Shown one piece after another: positions 16,338-25,978 of a DNA stretch of 64,000 bases (positions are counted from its first letter, which is position 1; every line of letters starts with the position of its first letter). Source of the stretch: Acinetobacter gyllenbergii CIP 110306 = MTCC 11365 (GTDB taxonomy: Bacteria > Pseudomonadota > Gammaproteobacteria > Pseudomonadales > Moraxellaceae); NCBI RefSeq assembly GCF_000413855.1, contig NZ_ATGG01000013.1, forward strand, positions 124,001 through 188,000, written 5' to 3'. The notes beneath the pieces were generated by a model. It was not told where the DNA came from and did not search any database. It was given only the letters and a program-made list of their open reading frames with translations. A program made the translations under genes and the position numbers.

Positions 16338-17255
16338 CTAGAACTTTAGACTCAAAAATAAGCTGATGAGCAATGGTGCGAGGAGAGATAGAATCAATCC
16401 ACTCATCATTGCATGTGGTACGTAATGCGTACCACATGATTGTTTGACCATGGCAAGTGTGACATCCATCGAGGTTGCACCAGCACTTGAAATTGCAGAG
16501 CGCGGAAAGCGCCAACCCAAACAATACATTAATAAAATTGCAAAAATCTCTCTAAATAAGTCTGTTAACAGTGCTATACCGCCGAGCTTGGCGGAGTGTA
16601 ATTCAGTAAATAGAATCCCTGACATGGAGTACCAGCCATACCCTTGGGCTAAGGCCATGACTTCATTTAAGCTGTAATGATTGGATAGAATAAAATAATT
16701 AAAGATTGCAGCTAAGCAGGAGCCGACAAAAGCCGCGATAGGCACGAGTAGAATTCTCCAACTCAACCAGCTACGATCAAATTGAGTGAAGGCCAGTTCG
16801 ATCCCAATCAAAAAGATAAAGATCAACAATAAATACCAACTATTAAAGCTAATCGCTAAACCAGCACTATTGACCACGATGCCCAATAGAATACCAACGC
16901 CCAAAGCCAAAAATGCTTTGGCAATATTCTTGAGTGCATTGAGAAATAGGTGCAGGGAAATCTTTCCTTGTACACTTTGGCGATCAATCAGTTTGTAAGT
17001 GATCAAGCAAATAAAAAATGAACCAATTGAGGTGGTAAATGCAATCAGTAACGCTGGCGGTAGAATAGCAGCAGGATTTTGAACGTGATTTAAGGCTTGA
17101 GTCAGCTCAAATGCGACACTAATCAGTAAAATATAAGAAAAATAGGGTAGTATTTTAAATACAAATTGTTTTATTGACTGTGACAAATGTGGTCCAACAA
17201 AATAGCCTAAGCTAATGCAGACAAAAATTTGGAAGATCAAAACAAAAGAGGTCAT
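16338..17255 (-). CDS. LysO-family lysine exporter
   Basis: 305 residues, strongly hydrophobic with about eight predicted membrane helices. It has the LysO (YbjE, DUF340) pattern: G-Y-F-V-G at the start of the first block, and a C-terminal block with G-Y-G-W-Y-S-M-S-G, L-R-E-I-F-A-I-L-L and G-A-T-S-M-D-V-T-L. The family exports L-lysine and its toxic analogues. Monocistronic as far as visible; no nearby lysine genes. Confidence 0.8.
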   Translation of the reverse strand: MTSFVLIFQIFVCISLGYFVGPHLSQSIKQFVFKILPYFSYILLISVAFELTQALNHVQNPAAILPPALLIAFTTSIGSFFICLITYKLIDRQSVQGKISLHLFLNALKNIAKAFLALGVGILLGIVVNSAGLAISFNSWYLLLIFIFLIGIELAFTQFDRSWLSWRILLVPIAAFVGSCLAAIFNYFILSNHYSLNEVMALAQGYGWYSMSGILFTELHSAKLGGIALLTDLFREIFAILLMYCLGWRFPRSAISSAGATSMDVTLAMVKQSCGTHYVPHAMMSGLILSLLAPLLISLFLSLKF

Positions 17256-17318
17256 ACAATCAGAGTGTTTATAGTGCTGATTTATTATGCAGGGAAATCT
17301 GATACTTGGATAGATTTA

Positions 17319-17334
17319 TATATCACTTGATATA
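17319..17334. promoter_or_regulatory. Inverted repeat between LysO-type gene and TetR gene
   Basis: TATATC-ACTT-GATATA, perfect 6-bp arms with a 4-bp spacer, in the divergent gap. It could be a regulator site for either gene; no further evidence. Confidence 0.3.
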
Positions 17335-17470
17335 GAATGTTTTGCAATAAAAATGCATTTAAATATATGAGAAGCAGCTAACGTGGTTGATTCACTTCAT
17401 TGTTATTATGCAGCTATGAATATCATGTGGGCTGAAATATACTTTTGTAAGACATAGAGGTAAATGATTT

Positions 17471-18040
17471 GTGACAGCAGCTAAGATTCAAAAATTTGCC
17501 TTGGAGCGTTTTGCAAAACAAGGCTTTGCCGCAACCTCCTTAAATGAAATAGCGACCGATGTTGGCATTAAAAAGCCTTCAATTTATGCACATTTTAAAA
17601 ATAAAGATGAACTGTATCTGAGCTTGATCCCGATTATGATTGATGAGGAGTTGGGGCATGCTCAAACCGTTCTGCAAGGTGGTACTGGAATTCAGCAGCA
17701 ATTACATGCTTACTTTATGAGTATTGAACAACGCTTTGATGCCTCTTATGGGGTTCAGTTCTGGATGAATGCATTAATTAGTCCACCTGTACATTTATAT
17801 GATCAGGTGATTGAGCCAATGCATATCTTTATGGCTGAATTGGAACAGGTATTTTTACAGGCAATACAACAGTCGGTTTTGAAGGAAAACAAGCACCAAC
17901 TGGAGAGTATAGTTTTGGCGCGGGTCTGTATGAGCTTTGTCGATGCCTTACAAAGTGAATTGATCTACGGAGGTCGAGATAAGTTCAGGCTTCGACTGGA
18001 TGCCATTCTCAAAACCTTAGATGTTCTGATCAGCCCTTAA
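17471..18040 (+). CDS. TetR/AcrR-family transcriptional regulator
   Basis: 189 residues. The helix-turn-helix is at residues ~21-48 (A-T-S-L-N-E-I-A-T-D-V-G-I-K-K-P-S-I-Y-A), followed by H-F-K-N-K-D-E-L-Y. The C-terminal domain (~60-185) resembles the AcrR/TetR_C ligand-binding group. The start is GTG; the only nearby ATG (17464) is out of frame. It is convergent with a Bcr/CflA efflux gene that has a strong TetR-type palindrome in its promoter, so it is the natural candidate to repress that gene. Confidence 0.85.
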   Translation: MTAAKIQKFALERFAKQGFAATSLNEIATDVGIKKPSIYAHFKNKDELYLSLIPIMIDEELGHAQTVLQGGTGIQQQLHAYFMSIEQRFDASYGVQFWMNALISPPVHLYDQVIEPMHIFMAELEQVFLQAIQQSVLKENKHQLESIVLARVCMSFVDALQSELIYGGRDKFRLRLDAILKTLDVLISP

Positions 18041-18074
18041 TGGTAATCAATTGCTGACCAGTGCATGAGATTTG

Positions 18075-19301
18075 TTATTCTGTTTCCATTGTCGAAAATG
18101 TGTCAGCTTGTCTAAGTGCTGCATAAATACATAAGCCCAGTGCAATCATTCCGCAAAGGAATAGACTGGCTGGAAGCAGGCTGATGTTAATTTCAAACAG
18201 GCTTACGATAAAGCCAATTAGCGAAGCAAAGGCATATTGTAGTAGACCCATCAAGGATGAGGCTGCGCCGGTTAAATGTTGAGGGCTTTGTTGCATGGTC
18301 AGTGCAGTCAAATTACCAAAAATAAAACCTGTGGACCAGATACTCAGTCCCAGCAGCACAATGTATTGCCATAAACTTAAATGATAGAAACTGACACCGA
18401 GCATTAGAATGAAACTGGCGCCACTAAATATACACATGCCCAGTACCAATAATTGCTGCGCTGTCCATCGTTTTAATAACAGGATTGAAACTTGTCCAAG
18501 GATAATCAAGCCTACGGCGTTGGCTGCAAATAGGCTGCTAAAACTTTCATTATGAATATGATAATGCTGGATAAAAATAAATGGTGATTGGCTCAGATAA
18601 ACAAAAAAACCACCCAAGATAAAACCGCCTGCCAAGGTATAAGCCATAAAGCCTTTATTTAGGGCAAGTGTTTGATAGCTTGTTCGAATCGCTGCAAATT
18701 GGAGTGGTTGACGATATTGAGGCTTTAGGGTTTCTGGGATGGCGTGATTACCCCATAACAAGAGAATGGCTCCTAGTGCAGCCAGAGTATAGAAAATCAA
18801 ATGCCAAGAGCCGATCCGTAAGATCAGGCTTCCAAACAAGGGGGCAATGATGGGTACAATCATCATGACCTGCATCAAAATAGAAAAGTTTTTGGCACTG
18901 GTTTTGGCATCACAGACATCAGAAATAATTGCTCTTGGCACGACTAAGCCCGCAGATGCACCAATGGCTTGCATGAAGCGTGCTGCCAGCAGCCATTCAA
19001 TACTTGGTGCAATTGCAGCCAATAATGAACCCAGAATAAATATTGCGATACCAATCAGTAGGGGTTTACGTCGGCCAAAACGCTCAAGCAATGGGCCGTA
19101 TAATCCTTGACCGATTGCGAGTCCAATGAGAAACACCGAGAGTGTGAGTTGTATATGACCTGGTGAAGTTGCAAAACTCTCTGCAAGCAGTGGAAACGCA
19201 GGCAAATAAATATCAATTGCCAGTGCATCTAAGGCGGTAAAAAGGGAGAGTAACAGCAGTAAAGACCAACTGATCTTTGTGATGTGGGTAGCAGCGTTCA
19301 T
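18075..19301 (-). CDS. Bcr/CflA-family drug efflux MFS transporter
   Basis: 408 residues, twelve predicted membrane helices. MFS motif A in the first cytoplasmic loop reads G-P-L-L-E-R-F-G-R-R-K-P-L, and the N-terminal D-I-Y-L-P-A-F-P is typical of Bcr/CflA (drug:H+ antiporter-1) members, which export drugs such as bicyclomycin, chloramphenicol or sulfonamides. The substrate cannot be set from sequence. It has a 32-bp palindromic operator 34 bp upstream of the ATG. Confidence 0.88.
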   Translation of the reverse strand: MNAATHITKISWSLLLLLSLFTALDALAIDIYLPAFPLLAESFATSPGHIQLTLSVFLIGLAIGQGLYGPLLERFGRRKPLLIGIAIFILGSLLAAIAPSIEWLLAARFMQAIGASAGLVVPRAIISDVCDAKTSAKNFSILMQVMMIVPIIAPLFGSLILRIGSWHLIFYTLAALGAILLLWGNHAIPETLKPQYRQPLQFAAIRTSYQTLALNKGFMAYTLAGGFILGGFFVYLSQSPFIFIQHYHIHNESFSSLFAANAVGLIILGQVSILLLKRWTAQQLLVLGMCIFSGASFILMLGVSFYHLSLWQYIVLLGLSIWSTGFIFGNLTALTMQQSPQHLTGAASSLMGLLQYAFASLIGFIVSLFEINISLLPASLFLCGMIALGLCIYAALRQADTFSTMETE

Positions 19302-19334
19302 GTTTTGTGTACTCTTTCGAGGGAAACAATATTT

Positions 19335-19366
19335 ATTTTAACTACCTAACGGTAGGTAGTTAAAAT
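19335..19366. promoter_or_regulatory. 32-bp perfect palindrome, TetR-type operator
   Basis: Arms ATTTTAACTACCTA and TAGGTAGTTAAAAT (14 bp each, no mismatch) around ACGG. It lies 34 bp upstream of the efflux gene start. Size and symmetry fit a TetR-family site; the core ACTACCTA..TAGGTAGT resembles operators of AcrR-like repressors. Confidence 0.75.
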
Positions 19367-19437
19367 ATTAGCATGATTACTTAGGTTTTGCATAGGGAAG
19401 AACAGGGAGATTTAAATCAGGTCCATAACGCGTTGCA

Positions 19438-19470
19438 ATAAAAAACACCTTTGAGCGTTCAAAGGTGTTC
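19438..19470 (-). terminator. Intrinsic terminator of the monooxygenase gene
   Basis: Stem AACACCTTTGA / TCAAAGGTGTT with a 4-nt loop; read on the minus strand it is followed by a T tract. Confidence 0.75.
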
Positions 19471-19501
19471 TTGATATTAGGAGGAGTTCAGCTATTTCAG
19501 C

Positions 19502-21016
19502 TTAAGCGGCATTATTTTTTGCATGCGTTGCTGTGTTGATAAAATTATGATCAGCAACATTTACTTTACGGGTTTCTAACCAATATCGCCATGTGTAGGT
19601 TGGCCATAAAGAAAAGTTCTTACCATCTGCTGCTTGATACCAACTGCTACAGCCACCTGCTTGCCATACGGTTCCTTTCAACTGATCTTGAACACGCTCA
19701 TTGAATTGATCTTGAACTTCATGCTTGATCTCAACCGCTTGAGTGCCTGTTTTATCAACGGTTTGGATCAACTGTAGAATGTAGTTCACCTGAGACTCAA
19801 TCATGAAGATCACTGAGTTATGACCAAGAATGGTGTTAGGGCCTAATAACTGGAATAAATTCGGGAAGTTCTTGGTGCTAATACCATAGTAACTTTCAGC
19901 ACCATCTTTCCAGGCTTGTTTCAGTTCTATGCCATGACGACCAACACAATCGAAATGTTTTAGATAAATACGAGGGTCGGTAATGAAGCCAGTCCCGTAA
20001 ATCAAACAATCGATTTGACGTTCTTTGCCATCTTTTGTGATGATGCTATTGGCTGTGATTTCTTGAATAGCATCTGTCACCAATTCAACGTTTTTACGAT
20101 TGAAAGTCGGAAAGTATTTATTTGAAATCAAAATACGTTTACAACCCATGACAAAATCTGGTGTCAGTTTTTTTGCGAGTTCTTTATCTTTGACTTGGAA
20201 GCGAATAAAGGCTTCAGCCAGTTTTTGACCGTATTTCATGATCTGAGGTTGAACAATCGGAACAACACGAGATTCATTGGTCCAGTACAAACGGGTACGG
20301 TGAATCTGACGGTAGATATTTGAGGCTTTGAATAATGATTTGCTCAGTTGAGAATATTTGCGTTCATCACGAGGAATCACCCAAGCTGCAGTCCGTTGTA
20401 ATACATATAACTGCTTTACCTCGGGTGCAATTTCAGGAATATACTGAATCGCACTGCCGCCAGTTCCAATCGATGCAACAGATTTACCTGTTAAGTCGTA
20501 GTCATGGTCCCACTGTGATGAATGGAACACTTTGCCTTGGAACTTTTCAATACCTTTAACATATGGAACTTGTGGTACATGCAGTGGGCCAGATGCAAAA
20601 ATAACAAATTGTGCTTCTAGTGTTGGCTGATCTTTGAAAGTCAAAGTCCATAGATTACGGCTTTCATCAAATTCAGCATGAGTAACTTCATGATTGAACT
20701 GACAGTAGTCTTTTAATTTATATTGTTCAGTAATATCTTGAATATAGGTGAAGATCTCATCTGCCTCGGCATAACGCTTTGACCAGTCGGTCTTTGGTGC
20801 AAATGAAAGCGAATACATATGTGATTGAACATCACAGGCTGCGCCAGGATATTGGTTTTCGCGCCATGTACCACCAACATCGTTGGTTTTTTCTAAAATT
20901 ACAAAATCATTGATTTGACTTTGCAATAGTCGAATCGCCATTGCTAAACCACCAAAGCCTGCACCAATAATTGCAACTTTTGTTTTTTGAATCGCATTTT
21001 TGGTTTCATCACGCAT
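19502..21016 (-). CDS. Baeyer-Villiger-type flavin monooxygenase
   Basis: 504 residues. The FAD Rossmann motif G18-x-G20-x-x-G23 is at the N-terminus, the NADPH motif G-T-G-G-S-A at ~184-189, and between them the Baeyer-Villiger fingerprint F-x-G-x-x-x-H-x-x-x-W-D (residues 159-170). G-G-T-W-R-E-N-Q-Y-P-G-A-A-C-D is also typical. Such enzymes insert oxygen next to a ketone using O2 and NADPH, or oxidise heteroatoms. It is not AlmA-type: the AlmA-like G-G-T-W-D-L-F-R-Y-P-G-I-R motif is absent. It is divergent from an AraC regulator that probably controls it; substrate unknown. Confidence 0.88.
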   Translation of the reverse strand: MRDETKNAIQKTKVAIIGAGFGGLAMAIRLLQSQINDFVILEKTNDVGGTWRENQYPGAACDVQSHMYSLSFAPKTDWSKRYAEADEIFTYIQDITEQYKLKDYCQFNHEVTHAEFDESRNLWTLTFKDQPTLEAQFVIFASGPLHVPQVPYVKGIEKFQGKVFHSSQWDHDYDLTGKSVASIGTGGSAIQYIPEIAPEVKQLYVLQRTAAWVIPRDERKYSQLSKSLFKASNIYRQIHRTRLYWTNESRVVPIVQPQIMKYGQKLAEAFIRFQVKDKELAKKLTPDFVMGCKRILISNKYFPTFNRKNVELVTDAIQEITANSIITKDGKERQIDCLIYGTGFITDPRIYLKHFDCVGRHGIELKQAWKDGAESYYGISTKNFPNLFQLLGPNTILGHNSVIFMIESQVNYILQLIQTVDKTGTQAVEIKHEVQDQFNERVQDQLKGTVWQAGGCSSWYQAADGKNFSLWPTYTWRYWLETRKVNVADHNFINTATHAKNNAA

Positions 21017-21171
21017 AGTCTATGTCCTACACAGCTAAATTTTGTGCAAGTTTAACGGTTTTAGCGAGATTAAATATGATTGTATAGACGCAAAACTTGA
21101 TCATTTCGGCAATTCATTTGTGCATGCTTTTATAGTAAAACATTAAAGTTTTGAGCATCGCATTCGGACTT

Positions 21172-22191
21172 ATGAAAAGATCTATCCTCGGATTGATGTA
21201 TTTAATTCAAGGCATGCGACATGTCGGCATTGATGTGGACGCGCGTTTAGCGAATATGGGAATACAGGCCGATGCATTAGATCCAAGCTCGATTATCCCT
21301 GATGAAATTGAATGGGATATTTTGCAGCATATTAGTCAGGATATCTCACCTGAACAAGGCTTATTCATCGGACAACATTATGCATTGGCTGGTTATGGTC
21401 CATTTCTGATGTTATTGGTGACCAGTGATACGTTGCATCGTGCTTTACTCAATGGTGTTCAATTTCAGCAGTTAACTCATCTCTTTGGGTCGCTGCAGTT
21501 AAAGATTGAAACTAATCTGATCTATTTGTTCTATCAACCCATTGATTTAAGCATGCATCTCGGCCAACTCAGGGCGCAGTGTGAGATTTCAGGTACCTAT
21601 AAGTTCTTACAAGATATTTTTAAAATGATGGGCTTAGAGGTACCTAAAATTCAGATTGAATTGCCATTTCAGCGACCTAAAGATCTGGGTTTACTTGCTG
21701 CTTATCAAGACTATTATGGGCTGGATGTCAAATTTGGATGTGCGCAAGCGGCCTTCATTTTAGAAAATACCCAAATTTTGAATACAAAAATACCCTCTGC
21801 TGATATTTTGACGTATCGCATTTATGAAGAAAAATGCCTACAGGATATTCAACATTTAGAGAAAAGTGCGGCAGCTAAATTAACTATTGTTGAGTATGTG
21901 CAGGATTATCTTGAAATGCAAAATGGGGTCATGCCAACCATGGCGGAAACCGCCTGTGCATTGAGTATTCCTGAACGAACGTTAAGACATCAATTGCAGC
22001 AAATGCAGACCAGCTATAAAGAAATTCGTGAAAAACTGATCAAACAGAAGGCAATAAAGTTTATTGAAAACAGTTCTTATTCGATTGAACAGGTGGCCGA
22101 AATGTTGGGGTATTCTGAGCCCGCTGCGTTTAATCATGCCTTTAAAAGGTGGTTTGGATTGAGTCCAAGGCAATATCATCGAAATCATTAA
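21172..22191 (+). CDS. AraC-family transcriptional regulator
   Basis: About 339 residues from ATG 21172 (M-K-R-S-I-L-G-L); TTG 21151 upstream is in frame but less likely. Residues ~15-200 match the arabinose-binding-like (OruR/ArgR-type) N-terminal domain seen in many Pseudomonas and Acinetobacter regulators of catabolic genes. The C-terminal ~85 residues contain two helix-turn-helices: A-C-A-L-S-I-P-E-R-T-L-R-H-Q-L and I-E-Q-V-A-E-M-L-G-Y-S-E-P-A-A-F-N-H-A-F-K-R-W, ending G-L-S-P-R-Q-Y. Divergent from the monooxygenase gene, the likely target. Confidence 0.88.
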   Translation: MKRSILGLMYLIQGMRHVGIDVDARLANMGIQADALDPSSIIPDEIEWDILQHISQDISPEQGLFIGQHYALAGYGPFLMLLVTSDTLHRALLNGVQFQQLTHLFGSLQLKIETNLIYLFYQPIDLSMHLGQLRAQCEISGTYKFLQDIFKMMGLEVPKIQIELPFQRPKDLGLLAAYQDYYGLDVKFGCAQAAFILENTQILNTKIPSADILTYRIYEEKCLQDIQHLEKSAAAKLTIVEYVQDYLEMQNGVMPTMAETACALSIPERTLRHQLQQMQTSYKEIREKLIKQKAIKFIENSSYSIEQVAEMLGYSEPAAFNHAFKRWFGLSPRQYHRNH

Positions 22192-22309
22192 ATGATTAAA
22201 AATGGTACATTTTGATGTTTAAACTCTATGATAATTAAGCCTAAAATCTAATGCCATTGAACAGAATGTTCGATATAATTTTCATCAATTAAAATTGCAA
22301 TAACACCTT

Positions 22310-23455
22310 ATGTCAAATTCTAAACCAGACTCACATAGCACTGCATATATCCCAACATCACCTGCTGAGCGTTATGCTCAAGCACTTGAGTCAGGACAAT
22401 TCATGCCAGATGAGGCTCAAGCACAAGCTGTGCAAGAGTTGGATCGAGTATGGAAAGAGTTACTCACTCGCTATAAAGCATCTAAGAAAGCGTTTCGACG
22501 TTTCCGTCGTCAAACCTATCCAAAGGGCGTTTATATGTGGGGGGGTGTCGGCCGTGGTAAAACGTGGTTAATGGATCAATTCTATGAATCGGTACCATTC
22601 CGCCGTAAAACACGCATGCATTTCCATCACTTTATGCAACACGTCCATAAAGAGTTGAATAAACTTTCTGGTCAACGTAACCCTTTGGATTTGGTTGCAG
22701 ATCAAATTTATAAAGATGCCGTTGTGATTTGCTTTGACGAATTTTTCGTATCGAACGTGACTGATGCGATGATTTTGAGTGATCTATTCCAAAAGCTATT
22801 CGAGCGCGGCATTACTTTGATTGCGACATCGAACATTGCACCAGATGGTCTATACAAAAACGGAATTCACCGTGATCGCTTTATCCCAACAATTGAATTG
22901 GTCAAAAAGAACTGTACCATTTTGAATGTAGATGCAGGCGTGGATTACCGTTTGCGTGTATTGAAGCAAGCGCAATTATTTAAATATCCATTAACCGATG
23001 ATGCACAAGCGTGGTTATCTGGTCGTTTTAAAGCATTAACCCAAACACAGACTCAATCTAATTCACCGATTATGATCAATAATCGTGTGGTGGAAACCTT
23101 AGGTCATACTGAAGACGTATTGTGGTGTGAGTTTTCAGAACTATGCTTTAAGCCTCGGAGCCCAGCAGACTTTATTGAAATCGCCAACATTTACAATACC
23201 GTTTTGGTCAGTAATGTTCCGCATTTGACCGATTTCTTGTCTGAAGGAACACGCCGTTTTATTTATTTGGTCGATGAGTTCTATGACCGCGGGGTAAAAT
23301 TGATTCTCACTTCAGAAGATTCAATTATTGATCTATATGAAGGCGAGAAATTAGCATTTGAAATTGAACGGACGCGTTCACGTTTATTAGAAATGCAATC
23401 GGATGATTATCTACATTCGGAGCATCGACAAATTCAGGTCGCACAGACTTCATAA
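22310..23455 (+). CDS. zapE: Cell division ATPase ZapE (AFG1-like)
   Basis: 381 residues. Walker A G-G-V-G-R-G-K-T at 78-85 and Walker B V-V-I-C-F-D-E-F at ~137-144, followed by F-F-V-S-N-V-T-D-A-M and sensor A-T-S-N-I-A-P; all are diagnostic of AFG1/ZapE. ZapE interacts with FtsZ at late stages of division, especially under stress or low oxygen. The N-terminus has a conserved P-A-E-R-Y-A-Q-A-L. A UUCG-loop terminator follows directly. Confidence 0.93.
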   Translation: MSNSKPDSHSTAYIPTSPAERYAQALESGQFMPDEAQAQAVQELDRVWKELLTRYKASKKAFRRFRRQTYPKGVYMWGGVGRGKTWLMDQFYESVPFRRKTRMHFHHFMQHVHKELNKLSGQRNPLDLVADQIYKDAVVICFDEFFVSNVTDAMILSDLFQKLFERGITLIATSNIAPDGLYKNGIHRDRFIPTIELVKKNCTILNVDAGVDYRLRVLKQAQLFKYPLTDDAQAWLSGRFKALTQTQTQSNSPIMINNRVVETLGHTEDVLWCEFSELCFKPRSPADFIEIANIYNTVLVSNVPHLTDFLSEGTRRFIYLVDEFYDRGVKLILTSEDSIIDLYEGEKLAFEIERTRSRLLEMQSDDYLHSEHRQIQVAQTS

Positions 23456-23458
23456 ATG

Positions 23459-23487
23459 AAAAGGCATTCTTCGGAATGCCTTTTTTT
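23459..23487 (+). terminator. Intrinsic terminator after zapE
   Basis: AAAGGCATTC-TTCG-GAATGCCTTT with a stable UUCG tetraloop and a seven-T run. Confidence 0.85.
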
Positions 23488-23684
23488 ATAAACTTATAGG
23501 GATAAGGCTTTATTCTTGGTCGAATTTTGTTATAACTAGATGAGTTTGAAAAAGGGAGTATGTTGCATAACTAGACAAGAAGCACACATCATTTGATATT
23601 TTGATAGGTATAAAAAAATATGTTTGTCAATACTTCTAATGGGGAAAATGCTTACTATTTAGGAATGTGATATTACTATTCAGG

Positions 23685-23706
23685 CTAGTATAAATCAGTA
23701 TACTAG
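23685..23706. promoter_or_regulatory. Inverted repeat in the glcB promoter region
   Basis: CTAGTAT (23685-23691) and ATACTAG (23700-23706), perfect arms with an 8-bp spacer, about 40 bp before the malate synthase ATG. The place fits an operator or attenuating hairpin; the binding protein is unknown. Confidence 0.4.
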
Positions 23707-23745
23707 AATTCTTGTTATAAAAAGTTAGCACCATCAGGAAAGACA

Positions 23746-25908
23746 ATGACTGTACGTATTCAAAAAGGCAAGCTAGCGATTGCTAAAGAACTTTACGATT
23801 TCATCGAAAATGAAGCTTTACCAGGTACTGGTTTAGAGAGTGAAACTTACTGGAAGAACTTCGAGCAAGTCGTTGTCGACCTTAGCCCAAAGAACAAAGC
23901 ATTATTGGCTAAGCGTGATGAACTTCAGGCAAAGATTGATGAATGGCATCGCAACAATAAATTTGAATTAAATGCTTACAAGGCATTCTTAACTGAAATT
24001 GGTTATCTCGTACCAGAAGTTGCTGACTTCCAAGTAACAACTGAAAATGTGGATGAAGAAATCGCATTATTGGCTGGTCCACAGCTGGTTGTACCTGTGC
24101 GTAATGCGCGTTATAGCTTAAACGCAGCCAATGCACGTTGGGGTTCTTTATATGACGCGCTGTATGGTACAGACGTTATTTCTGAAGAAGGTGGTGCAGA
24201 GAAAGGCAAAGGTTATAACCCAGTTCGTGGTGATAAAGTTATTGCTTTCGCAAAAGATTTCTTAAACCAAACGTTCCCATTGGCTCAAGGTTCGCATGCG
24301 GATGCAACTCAATATGCTGTGGTGAATAACGGTTTAGCTGTAACGTTAAAAGATGGTTCAACAACTTCTTTGGCACATGAATCACAATTTGTTGGTTTTA
24401 ACGGTGAAGCTGCAAGTCCAACTGAGATTGTTTTATTAAATAATGGTTTGCATGTGATTATCGAAATCGATGCAAACAGTCCAATTGGTAAAACAGATGC
24501 GGCGGGCGTTAAAGATTTAACTCTTGAAGCTGCAGTAACCACAATTCAAGATTTGGAAGACTCGGTTGCAGCGGTTGATGCTGAAGAGAAAGTGGAAGGC
24601 TACCGTAACTGGTTAGGTCTAATGAAAGGTGACTTGCAAGAGTCAATCGAGAAAAATGGTAAAACTGTTACTCGTACCTTGAACAAAGATCGTACTGTAC
24701 AGAATCTGATTGGTGGTACAACGACATTACACGGTCGTTCATTAATGTTGCTTCGTAATGTAGGCCACTTAATGACTAACCCAGCAATCTTGGTTGACGG
24801 TGAAGAAGTGTTCGAAGGCATTATGGATGCTTTAGTGACACCTTTACTCACAGTTGCTGATATTCGTGGTCAAAACGAGAACAAAAACTCTCGTAAAGGT
24901 TCAATGTATATCGTTAAGCCGAAAATGCATGGTCCAGAAGAAGTTGCATTTGCAGTTGAATTGTTTGAGCGTGCTGAACAAGCGATTGGCTTACCGGCAA
25001 AATCACTCAAAATCGGGATCATGGACGAAGAACGCCGTACTTCTGTGAACTTGAAAAACTGTATCGCTGCTGCGAAAGACCGTACCATTTTCATTAACAC
25101 AGGCTTTATGGACCGTACGGGTGATGAAATCCATACCTCTATGGAAGCTGCACCAGTTGTGCGTAAAGAAGCGGTTAAAACACAAAAATGGATTGCTGCT
25201 TACGAAAACCGTAACGTTGCCATTGGTTTAGCATGTGGTTTACAAGGTAAAGCGCAAATTGGTAAAGGCATGTGGCCGAAACCAGACAGCATGAAAGATA
25301 TGTTGGCGACAAAGACTGCACATCCAAATGCAGGTGCAACTTGTGCGTGGGTTCCATCACCAACAGGTGCAGTACTACATGCATTGCACTACCATCAAAT
25401 CAATGTAAAAGCACGTCAAGATGTATTGGCTGCTGAAGACATGCTGACTTTAGATGACTTGTTAACGCCGCCATTTGCACCAGAAACAAACTGGTCTGCA
25501 GAAGAGTTAAACAACGAACTTGAAAATAACTGTCAAGGGATCTTGGGTTATGTGGTTCGTTGGGTAGATCTTGGTGTTGGTTGTTCTAAAGTACCAGACA
25601 TTAATAACGTTGGCTTAATGGAAGACCGTGCTACTTTACGTATTTCATCTCAACACGTTGCAAACTGGTTACGTCACGGTATCGTAACGCGTGCGCAAGT
25701 TGAAGAAGTACTTAAGCGTATGGCTGTGATCGTTGATCAGCAAAATGCCAATGATCCATTGTATACACCAATGGCACCAAACTTTGATGGTATTGCATTC
25801 CAAGCCGCTTCTGACTTGATCTTTAAAGGTGCAGAGCAGCCATCTGGTTATACAGAGCCATTGTTACATGCTGCGCGTTTAAAATTAAAAGGTTATACAG
25901 GTGATTAA
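23746..25908 (+). CDS. glcB: Malate synthase G
   Basis: 720 residues, the usual length of the G isoform. It condenses glyoxylate with acetyl-CoA to malate, allowing growth on acetate, fatty acids or glycolate. Signature stretches are [11 protein letters not shown] (~337-347), [14 protein letters not shown] (~424-437, binding Mg2+ and glyoxylate), [13 protein letters not shown], and the C-terminal V-E-D-R/M-E-D-R-A-T region containing the catalytic Asp. Codon bias suggests strong expression. An inverted repeat lies in the promoter region and a strong terminator follows. Confidence 0.97.
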   Translation: MTVRIQKGKLAIAKELYDFIENEALPGTGLESETYWKNFEQVVVDLSPKNKALLAKRDELQAKIDEWHRNNKFELNAYKAFLTEIGYLVPEVADFQVTTENVDEEIALLAGPQLVVPVRNARYSLNAANARWGSLYDALYGTDVISEEGGAEKGKGYNPVRGDKVIAFAKDFLNQTFPLAQGSHADATQYAVVNNGLAVTLKDGSTTSLAHESQFVGFNGEAASPTEIVLLNNGLHVIIEIDANSPIGKTDAAGVKDLTLEAAVTTIQDLEDSVAAVDAEEKVEGYRNWLGLMKGDLQESIEKNGKTVTRTLNKDRTVQNLIGGTTTLHGRSLMLLRNVGHLMTNPAILVDGEEVFEGIMDALVTPLLTVADIRGQNENKNSRKGSMYIVKPKMHGPEEVAFAVELFERAEQAIGLPAKSLKIGIMDEERRTSVNLKNCIAAAKDRTIFINTGFMDRTGDEIHTSMEAAPVVRKEAVKTQKWIAAYENRNVAIGLACGLQGKAQIGKGMWPKPDSMKDMLATKTAHPNAGATCAWVPSPTGAVLHALHYHQINVKARQDVLAAEDMLTLDDLLTPPFAPETNWSAEELNNELENNCQGILGYVVRWVDLGVGCSKVPDINNVGLMEDRATLRISSQHVANWLRHGIVTRAQVEEVLKRMAVIVDQQNANDPLYTPMAPNFDGIAFQAASDLIFKGAEQPSGYTEPLLHAARLKLKGYTGD

Positions 25909-25927
25909 GATCGCCTGTTAGGCAAAT

Positions 25928-25961
25928 GAGAGGTATCTATTTATTAGATACCTCTTTTTTT
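25928..25961 (+). terminator. Intrinsic terminator after glcB
   Basis: GAGGTATCT / AGATACCTC stem, loop ATTTATT, and an eight-base T run. Confidence 0.8.
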
Positions 25962-25978
25962 ATAATTAGAGGGATAAA

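Noticed and set aside
19502..21016. AlmA long-chain alkane monooxygenase
   Set aside because: AlmA-type proteins carry G-G-T-W-D-L-F-R-Y-P-G-I-R; this one has G-G-T-W-R-E-N-Q-Y-P-G-A-A, as in other Baeyer-Villiger enzymes.
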